A DNA stretch of 29,581 bases from JAJRXG01 sp964640065 (GTDB lineage Bacteria > Bacteroidota > Bacteroidia > Chitinophagales > Saprospiraceae), in the NCBI GenBank assembly GCA_964640065.1, contig CAZXIE010000031.1:1-29581 (forward strand). Reading direction: 5' to 3'. Both the position numbers and the translations under genes were made by a program. Positions 23,776 through 29,581 of this stretch are shown here, piece after piece. Below the pieces are notes generated by a model, which made no database searches, was not told where the DNA came from, and saw only the letters and a list, made by a program, of their open reading frames with translations. The first letter of the stretch is position 1. Each line of letters opens with the position of its first letter.

Positions 23776-24912
23776 ATGAAGTACCGTGAAGTTTCGATGT
23801 TGGATTTGCAGACTGAGTATAATCAGTCTAAAGAAGAAATAGACTTTGCGATATCAAGTGTGCTGTCTGCGGGCAAGTACATAGGAGGAGAGATAGTCAG
23901 AGCATTTGAACAGGAACTTGCTAGTTACCTTGATTGTGCGGCTGTTGTGACTTGCGGGAATGGAACCGATGCACTTCAAATTGCACTCATGTCTCTGAAT
24001 CTTAAGCAAGGTGATGAGGTAATCATTCCTAATTTCACCTACATAGCCGCTATCGAAGTTGTTTGCTTGCTTGGATTGAAGCCTGTGTTAATAGATGTTG
24101 ACACACAAACATTTGGCATAACCGGAGAAACGATTGCACCCTACATTTCCGAAAGGGTAAAAGCTATCATAGTTACTCATCTCTTTGGACAATGTATCGA
24201 AATGTCAGATATAGTTCAGCTTGCAGATAAGTATGATATCAAGATCATAGAGGACAATGCTCAGTCTCTAGGATCAAAACATCGATGCAATGATAATTGG
24301 AGTTTTGCAGGTACTATCGGACATATCGGATGTATGTCATTTTTCCCTTCGAAGACTCTCGGGGCCTTCGGGGATGGTGGTGCGATATGTACGAATGATG
24401 ATGACCTGGCAGCTCGCATATCCCAAATCGCTCGCCACGGACAATCCAAAAAGTATTACCACGAAGTTGTTGGTGTTAATTCTAGGTTAGACGCGATACA
24501 AGCAGGTATTTTATCTGTAAAACTCGGATTCCTCGATAAGAATAACCATAATCGACAAAAGATTGCAGCCCAATATGATAGGGCTTTTTTGAACCATGAA
24601 CATCTTGCTCCACCCCATAAACTGGATAATTCAACTCACATATATGGTCATTACACTTTAAGAGTGACAGGAGGTAATAGAGATCAATTGATGGGTTATC
24701 TTCGAGGTCAAGGAATTTCTTGTGTAGCATATTATCCCTTACCAATACATCGTCAAAAGGCGTATCAACGTTTTGCAAGCCGAGATGGTAGCTTTGTGAA
24801 CTCTGAGCTACTTTGTTCGGAAGTGCTATCTATACCAATTCACCCGATTATGAAAGAAGTAGATATAGACTACGTCATCCATCATACACTCTTATTTTTT
24901 AATAAAATCTGA
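23776..24912 (+). CDS. wbpE: DegT/DnrJ/EryC1/StrS aminotransferase, WbpE/WlbC type
   Basis: A 378-residue PLP-dependent sugar aminotransferase. Lys193 in FFPSKTLGAFGDGGAI is the Schiff-base lysine. Other marks are VTCGNGTDALQIAL (59-71), PNFTYIAAIEVV, and IIEDNAQSLGS with Asp160 holding the PLP ring nitrogen. The start MKYREVSMLDLQTEY is usual for WbpE-type enzymes, which aminate UDP-3-keto-GlcNAcA at C3. The order after wlbA and before the acetyltransferase fits that step. Only one base separates its TGA from the next ATG, so the genes are likely co-translated. Confidence 0.92.
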   Translation: MKYREVSMLDLQTEYNQSKEEIDFAISSVLSAGKYIGGEIVRAFEQELASYLDCAAVVTCGNGTDALQIALMSLNLKQGDEVIIPNFTYIAAIEVVCLLGLKPVLIDVDTQTFGITGETIAPYISERVKAIIVTHLFGQCIEMSDIVQLADKYDIKIIEDNAQSLGSKHRCNDNWSFAGTIGHIGCMSFFPSKTLGAFGDGGAICTNDDDLAARISQIARHGQSKKYYHEVVGVNSRLDAIQAGILSVKLGFLDKNNHNRQKIAAQYDRAFLNHEHLAPPHKLDNSTHIYGHYTLRVTGGNRDQLMGYLRGQGISCVAYYPLPIHRQKAYQRFASRDGSFVNSELLCSEVLSIPIHPIMKEVDIDYVIHHTLLFFNKI

Positions 24913-24913
24913 T

Positions 24914-25483
24914 ATGGACTATTTTGCTCATGAGACGGCCATTATAGACGAAGGAGCTCTTATAGGAGAGAACACAAGAATATGGCACTTCAGTCATATT
25001 ATGGCTGGGGTAATTATCGGTGCTTCATGTACTTTGGGGCAAAATGTATTCATATCAACTGGAGTACTTCTTGGATCCAAAGTAAAGGTCCAGAATAACG
25101 TATCTATTTACCAAGGAGTCATATGCGAAGATGAAGTGTTCTTAGGGCCGTCTATGGTATTTACTAACATCAGGAATCCAAGAAGCGCTATATCTAGAAA
25201 AGAAGAATTTGAAACTACGCGTATTAGGAAAGGGGTGTCTATAGGAGCAAATGCTACCATACTTTGTGGAATCGAAATAGGAGAATATGCATTTATAGGA
25301 GCAGGATCAGTGGTGCTAGAGTCGGTCAAAGCATATGAACTTGTTGTTGGCAATCCAGGAAAAAGAATCGGGTGGATGAGTAAATTAGGACATCAACTTG
25401 ATTTTAACGAAGAAGGTTTTGCTTTTTGTGAAGAGTCAGCTCAGCGTTATAAGTTGGAAAATGATCATGTTCGTATAGCATAA
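24914..25483 (+). CDS. wbpD: Hexapeptide-repeat N-acetyltransferase, WbpD/WlbB type
   Basis: A 189-residue left-handed beta-helix protein with many isoleucine-patch hexapeptides (IGENTRIWHFSHIMAGVIIG, LGQNVFIST, VKVQNNVSIYQGVICEDEVFLGPSMVF). The TNIRNPRS segment and the EFETTRIRKGVSIGANATI region are typical of WbpD-type UDP-2-acetamido-3-amino-2,3-dideoxyglucuronate N-acetyltransferases that use acetyl-CoA. The active form is probably a trimer. It closes the 3-amino-group acetylation step between the aminotransferase and the UDP-sugar dehydrogenase genes. The length is normal for the family. Confidence 0.92.
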   Translation: MDYFAHETAIIDEGALIGENTRIWHFSHIMAGVIIGASCTLGQNVFISTGVLLGSKVKVQNNVSIYQGVICEDEVFLGPSMVFTNIRNPRSAISRKEEFETTRIRKGVSIGANATILCGIEIGEYAFIGAGSVVLESVKAYELVVGNPGKRIGWMSKLGHQLDFNEEGFAFCEESAQRYKLENDHVRIA

Positions 25484-25499
25484 TGTGAAATAGAGGGAA

Positions 25500-26807
25500 A
25501 TGATCTATCACGAATTAAAAGATAAAGTAAGAACAATCTCTATCACCGGATTAGGTTATGTCGGGCTCCCATTAGCATTGCATTTAGCAAAACACTTCTC
25601 GGTCATTGGTTTTGACTTAGACCAAGAAAAAATCGACCAACTAAATCGCGGTATAGATCCGAATAGAGAATTATCTGAAGAAGACTTAACTAGTCACGGA
25701 ATACTTTTTACTTCAAATAGTGAGAATCTGAAAGAAGCTCAATTCCATATCATTGCCGTCCCTACAGATGTAGATGAAAATATGATACCTGATTTGAGCC
25801 CATTAGAAGTTGCTAGTAGGAGTATAGGAAAAAGCTTAAAGCCAGGAGACTTTGTCGTATATGAGAGCACTGTATATCCAGGTTGTACGGAAGACTTTTG
25901 CCTTCCCATACTTTTGGACGAAAGTGGTTTGGTGCTTGATAGCACTAGTGGTCTGAATCAAGGATTCTATTTAGGTTACTCTCCAGAACGCCTTAGTCCT
26001 GGAAATCCACTTTACGCTCTCACCAAAGTCATGAAAGTCGTAAGTGGTAATTCGACATATGCCTTGGATGTAGTTGCCAGTATTTATGAGATGATAGTCT
26101 CTGCAGGTGTCTTTCGGGCATCTTCTATAAAGGTAGCAGAGGCTGCTAAAGTTGTAGAGAATACTCAGAGGGATATTAATATTTCACTGATCAATGAGCT
26201 TGCAATTATTTTTGATAAAGCTGGGATTAGCACTCAAGAAGTTATAGAGACGGCCTCAACTAAGTGGAACTTCCATACTTACAAACCTGGATTAGTCGGA
26301 GGTCACTGCATCAGTGTCGACCCATACTATTTGCTACATTTTGCTAGACAACTTGGTCATGAACCTCAGTTAATAGCTGCTGGACGAGAAGTAAATGACC
26401 ACATCCCTCACTTTATAACAAAGAAAATTCTTCAAGCATTAATAGAGCATGGAAAAAACCCTGGTGAAAGTAGAATTCTTGTCATGGGAGTTACTTTTAA
26501 GGAGAACGTGTCTGATATAAGAAAGTCAAAAGTCGTTGACTTAGTACAGGAGTTACTTGAATACTCGATCGAAGTACAGATTACAGACCCTCTGGCAGAT
26601 GAGAGAAGTTTAAAGAATGAATTCGGTTTAACATTGACTAATGAATTAGATGAAAATTATGATGCCATAGTTTTAGCAGTTGGCCACGACGATTATAAGA
26701 ATCTGTCAAAAGAATATTTAGATTCAATAAGTAATGGGGAAACTTTAGTTTTTGATATTGATAAGGTGCTAGAAACAAGTGAATTTGATTATTACTGGCA
26801 ATTGTAA
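25500..26807 (+). CDS. wbpA: Nucleotide-sugar 6-dehydrogenase, WbpA type (UDP-GlcNAc to UDP-GlcNAcA)
   Basis: A 435-residue UDP-glucose/GDP-mannose dehydrogenase family enzyme. The NAD-binding motif is ITGLGYVGLPLA (Gly17, Gly19, Gly22). YESTVYPGCTED and GYSPERLSPGNP follow, then AAKVVENTQRDINISL, and the catalytic Cys270 in GLVGGHCISVDPYYL. WbpA and the epimer-specific TviB/WecC types are similar, so the C2 configuration of the substrate is not certain from sequence alone. With WlbA, WbpE and WbpD next to it, UDP-GlcNAc is the best guess. It would be the first enzyme of the four-step route although it is transcribed last. An AGAGGGA stretch precedes the ATG, an unusual purine-rich site here. 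Confidence 0.9.
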   Translation: MIYHELKDKVRTISITGLGYVGLPLALHLAKHFSVIGFDLDQEKIDQLNRGIDPNRELSEEDLTSHGILFTSNSENLKEAQFHIIAVPTDVDENMIPDLSPLEVASRSIGKSLKPGDFVVYESTVYPGCTEDFCLPILLDESGLVLDSTSGLNQGFYLGYSPERLSPGNPLYALTKVMKVVSGNSTYALDVVASIYEMIVSAGVFRASSIKVAEAAKVVENTQRDINISLINELAIIFDKAGISTQEVIETASTKWNFHTYKPGLVGGHCISVDPYYLLHFARQLGHEPQLIAAGREVNDHIPHFITKKILQALIEHGKNPGESRILVMGVTFKENVSDIRKSKVVDLVQELLEYSIEVQITDPLADERSLKNEFGLTLTNELDENYDAIVLAVGHDDYKNLSKEYLDSISNGETLVFDIDKVLETSEFDYYWQL

Positions 26808-26850
26808 GGGCCTTTCATGAAGAACTTGAAGTGACTGAAAATTATTAACT

Positions 26851-28344
26851 GTGGGAGTTGTAGCTCGGCAAACATTGAAGAAATCTATTGTCATGGTTAT
26901 TGGTGTAGTCGTGGCAACATTAAGTACATTGTTCATCTATCCCCTAGACCTTTCATTATATGGAAGCATACAATTTATAATTTCTGCAACAACTCTAATT
27001 ATTCCTTTAGCTACATTGGGTGTCCAATCTCTAGCAGTTAAGTTCTATCCTTTATTTAAAGATGGGCATATTCAGAATCATGGGTTTCTAGGCTTTCTAT
27101 TTTTATGTATGGCAGTGGCCATGGTTTTGTTTTTCGCTATTTCATTTATAGCGAAACCGCATATGTCGAACTTTTTTTCACTTGTAGGGTGGTCACCCTC
27201 TATATTTGAAGCCAATGTTATCCCTATTATTTCTTTGACGCTAAGCAGAGCGTATTATTTCCTTACACAATACTATCTCACTAATTATCAACGAGTCGTT
27301 GTACCAGGATTACTCAATGAAATTGTTGTGAAACTCGCAGTGCCTATAATTATCTTATTATCCATTCATACTCTTATTTCTGATGACCATTTAAAGATGT
27401 ACTATGTAGTGATAAATTATTTGGCTCTTTTATTCTTATTCTATTATACCTTTAAATTAGGTGCGATGCACTTGAGGATCGACTGGAGTTTTATCACAAA
27501 GGGTAAAGTCAAAGAGTTTTCCGAGTATGCCATATTCGGCATCCTAGGATCACTGAGTAGTGTCATAGCATTTAGAATTGATACAGTGATGGTAGCAGGA
27601 TTTACAGACTTTGAAAAAACTGGAATTTACGCGATAGCCTTATATGTGGCGGGGATTATAATTATACCTTCTAATTCGATCATACCTCTCGTTGGGGCCC
27701 AGATATCACGACTGCATAGCGACAATAACATTATTAAAATAGAAGAGCTTTACAAAAAGTCTAGTCTAACTCTAATAATAATAGGCCTTTGTCTTTTTTT
27801 GATTATTTGGACGAACCTCAGTGATATTTTTATGCTGACGCCTAGATCAGAAGATCTTTTATCTGGGAGGATGGTCGTGTTTTATATTGGCCTGGCGAAG
27901 TTGATTGATATGTCATTTAGTGTAAATGGAGCGATCATATCCTTTGGAAAATATTACAGGTGGAATTTTCTTTTTATCATCTTAATGGCAGTATTGACTA
28001 TTCTTACAAATTTGTATTTTATTCCGCGTATAGGTTTCGAAGGTGCAGCTATAGCCACTCTGATTTCATTAGGACTATTCAATCTCGTTAAATTTGCCTT
28101 TATTTTGATCATATACGGTATTCATCCTTTTAGATATAGAACTCTTTGGGTAGTCTTAATAGCTGCAATATGTTTTTTCATTATTGATTTTATTCCTAAC
28201 CTGAATCATCCTATATTCAATATAATACTCAAGTCGGGTGTTGTTCTGTTGGTTTATGCTTTGCCGATTTATTACTTTAAGATATCTGAGGATATAAATG
28301 GCCAAGTTGATAAGTTGCTTAATAGAGCGAAATCTTTATTTTAA
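26851..28344 (+). CDS. Polysaccharide flippase (Wzx-type, MOP superfamily)
   Basis: A 497-residue membrane protein with about 12-14 hydrophobic segments. The N-terminus MGVVARQTLKKSIVMVIGVV is the usual opening of Bacteroidota Wzx-like flippases, which supports GTG at 26851 as the start even though it is not ATG. Typical inner parts include SSVIAFRIDTVMVAGFTDFEKTG and VGAQISRLHS. It would flip undecaprenyl-linked repeat units to the periplasmic face, downstream of the glycosyltransferases. It lies 43 bp after the 6-dehydrogenase gene and is probably in the same operon. Confidence 0.9.
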   Translation: MGVVARQTLKKSIVMVIGVVVATLSTLFIYPLDLSLYGSIQFIISATTLIIPLATLGVQSLAVKFYPLFKDGHIQNHGFLGFLFLCMAVAMVLFFAISFIAKPHMSNFFSLVGWSPSIFEANVIPIISLTLSRAYYFLTQYYLTNYQRVVVPGLLNEIVVKLAVPIIILLSIHTLISDDHLKMYYVVINYLALLFLFYYTFKLGAMHLRIDWSFITKGKVKEFSEYAIFGILGSLSSVIAFRIDTVMVAGFTDFEKTGIYAIALYVAGIIIIPSNSIIPLVGAQISRLHSDNNIIKIEELYKKSSLTLIIIGLCLFLIIWTNLSDIFMLTPRSEDLLSGRMVVFYIGLAKLIDMSFSVNGAIISFGKYYRWNFLFIILMAVLTILTNLYFIPRIGFEGAAIATLISLGLFNLVKFAFILIIYGIHPFRYRTLWVVLIAAICFFIIDFIPNLNHPIFNIILKSGVVLLVYALPIYYFKISEDINGQVDKLLNRAKSLF

Positions 28345-28368
28345 AGTTTGAGAGCTTAATTATATACT

Positions 28369-29581
28369 ATGCCACTCAATATTGTTGACGATAATTCTAT
28401 CAGATTTATATCATCTGATAATTTTAGAATTGAAAAGCAATATTGTCTAGATTTTCTGTCGAAGAGAATAGGGATGAAATTTACTTATGAAGTCCACAAC
28501 TCCCCCCACAACTACACCTTCATCCTGCCCAACGGTAACCAACTAACCTGCAAAGACGCCTTCTTCTCAAAACATAAAGATGGCACAGACTACATACAGA
28601 AATCTAGTATTCCAGATAACATATGTCATCTCAATACATCTCTTTTAGACTTCAAGGATATACCAGTGATTTTTGGAGAGAATGAGATAAGGATAACTAA
28701 TGTTAAAGTAAAAACAGGCTTAGACATCCTAGGATCCATTTTTTTCATGTTATCACGATGGGAGGAAATCGCTAACACGAAAAGAGACCATTATGATAGA
28801 TTTCCAGCTACAGAGTCACTAGCTCTAAAGCGTGATTTTCTAATGAGACCTGTTGTCGATGAGTACTGCGAGTTAGTACGTGCTTCATTTGAGCATCTTG
28901 GATTTATGAGCGAAAAAGCAGCTGCTCCTAAGTTCAACATTAGGTATACATGTGACGTAGATCATATTGTAGATCCTAGTACTAGTAATGCTTTTTCACT
29001 ATTCAAGTCAGTTGTAAAATCATTCATCAAGAAGAACCCAGGTCGCTCTTTAGCTACAATACTTAAGCAGTACCTAAGAGGAGAAAATCCATACGACTGC
29101 TTTGATTATATCTTTAGTTCTCTTCAAAAAAATGACGTAGAAGGGGCATTCTACTTTATCACAGATGGAAGTTCACAACGAGATGCTGCTTATGACTTTA
29201 TGAGCAAGGATATATCAGAACTCTTAACTAAGATTAATACCAATGGATTTGAAGTTGGATTACATCCCAGCTTTATGACTTATCAGGATGCTGATCAAAC
29301 ACAAGTAGAATTTGATAAACTCAGGAGGCATGCTGATCAACTATCCATAGGACAAGAAACGTGGGGCGGTAGACAGCATTACCTACGTTGGGACCCTTTG
29401 AAAACTATGCACAACTGGGAAAGTGCTGGGCTAAATTATGACTCCACCCTAGGATACGCTGATCATGTAGGCTTCCGTACGGGGACTTGTCATGACCATC
29501 GACTTTTTGATCCTATTAATAGGAAAGCGCTGAACCTCATTGAGCGTCCCTTGATGCTTATGGATGTCACTTTAGTTGATA
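28369..29581 (+). CDS. Polysaccharide deacetylase-like protein with DUF7033-like N-terminus (3' truncated)
   Basis: The frame is open from ATG 28369 to the window edge, giving 404 residues without a stop. The N-terminal part (about 1-185) resembles the DUF7033 domain that precedes deacetylase-like domains in Bacteroidota (GLDILGSIFFMLSRWEEI). The second part shows NodB-like metal sites: CDVDHI (Asp196, Asp198) and GLHPS (His299), then GGRQHYLRW and YDSTLGYADHVGFR. It may deacetylate an N-acetylated glycan, which fits a locus making acetamido sugars, but the substrate is inferred. Codons 42-67 are strikingly C-ending, unlike the rest of the gene. Confidence 0.85.
   Translation, partial: MPLNIVDDNSIRFISSDNFRIEKQYCLDFLSKRIGMKFTYEVHNSPHNYTFILPNGNQLTCKDAFFSKHKDGTDYIQKSSIPDNICHLNTSLLDFKDIPVIFGENEIRITNVKVKTGLDILGSIFFMLSRWEEIANTKRDHYDRFPATESLALKRDFLMRPVVDEYCELVRASFEHLGFMSEKAAAPKFNIRYTCDVDHIVDPSTSNAFSLFKSVVKSFIKKNPGRSLATILKQYLRGENPYDCFDYIFSSLQKNDVEGAFYFITDGSSQRDAAYDFMSKDISELLTKINTNGFEVGLHPSFMTYQDADQTQVEFDKLRRHADQLSIGQETWGGRQHYLRWDPLKTMHNWESAGLNYDSTLGYADHVGFRTGTCHDHRLFDPINRKALNLIERPLMLMDVTLVD

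Noticed and set aside
24482..24778. 98-residue minus-strand open frame in the aminotransferase gene
   Set aside because: Antisense to a complete, well-supported gene; no promoter or domain.
1..29581. Search for tRNA, rRNA, CRISPR repeats, insertion-sequence ends and phage genes
   Set aside because: Intergenic gaps are short and show no cloverleaf, no regularly spaced repeats and no transposase or integrase frame.

Overview
The window looks like chromosomal DNA of a Bacteroidota bacterium, probably a marine or environmental Saprospiria/Cytophagia-type lineage. Pointers are a PUR-alpha-like DUF3276 protein, a secreted M36 metallopeptidase with a propeptide and a PA insert, a YfhO-family membrane protein, a DUF7033-like deacetylase, a near-absence of Shine-Dalgarno sequences, and one clear Bacteroidota-type promoter (TTTG, 19 bp, TAnnTTTG). 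The assignment comes from gene content only; no rRNA or other marker is present.

Left part (1-11.7 kb), housekeeping and envelope genes. It opens with the 3' end of an enoyl-CoA hydratase, which abuts a convergent aldo/keto reductase with no gap. Next is a five-gene plus-strand set (1559-6981): an uncharacterised Lys/Pro-rich coiled-coil protein, an uncharacterised membrane/coiled-coil protein, a membrane-anchored NitT/TauT-type solute-binding domain fused to an OmpA peptidoglycan-binding domain, an ABC permease with unusual additions, and an ABC ATPase. This is the most unusual system in the window: an importer whose binding protein appears tied to both the inner membrane and the cell wall. 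A class III adenylate cyclase fused through one membrane helix to a TolB-like domain and TPRs follows. Then on the minus strand come the DUF3276 protein and an MsbA-like ABC exporter with an Asp at the usual catalytic Glu position.

Middle (11.8-14.8 kb). A secreted M36 zinc metallopeptidase is read on the minus strand, followed by a 429-bp divergent intergenic region rich in inverted repeats.

Right part (14.8-29.6 kb), a visibly more AT-rich surface-polysaccharide locus in three blocks of alternating orientation. Block 1 (+): two SAM methyltransferases and a YfhO-like membrane protein. Block 2 (-): a GT2 glycosyltransferase, a GT4-like glycosyltransferase, a polysaccharide pyruvyl transferase and a further glycosyltransferase. 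Block 3 (+): four genes that together match the route UDP-GlcNAc to UDP-2,3-diacetamido-2,3-dideoxyglucuronate (WbpA, WbpB/WlbA, WbpE/WlbC and WbpD/WlbB types), then a Wzx-type flippase and a 3'-truncated polysaccharide deacetylase-like gene. The blocks together suggest a glycan containing a diacetamido-uronic acid, possibly methylated and pyruvylated, that is flipped across the inner membrane. No Wzy polymerase, Wza/Wzc export protein, WbpI epimerase or initiating transferase was recognised, so the locus probably continues to the right.

No tRNA, rRNA, CRISPR array, transposase or phage gene was found. Five starts appear to be GTG or TTG or have such an alternative, each noted in its entry.
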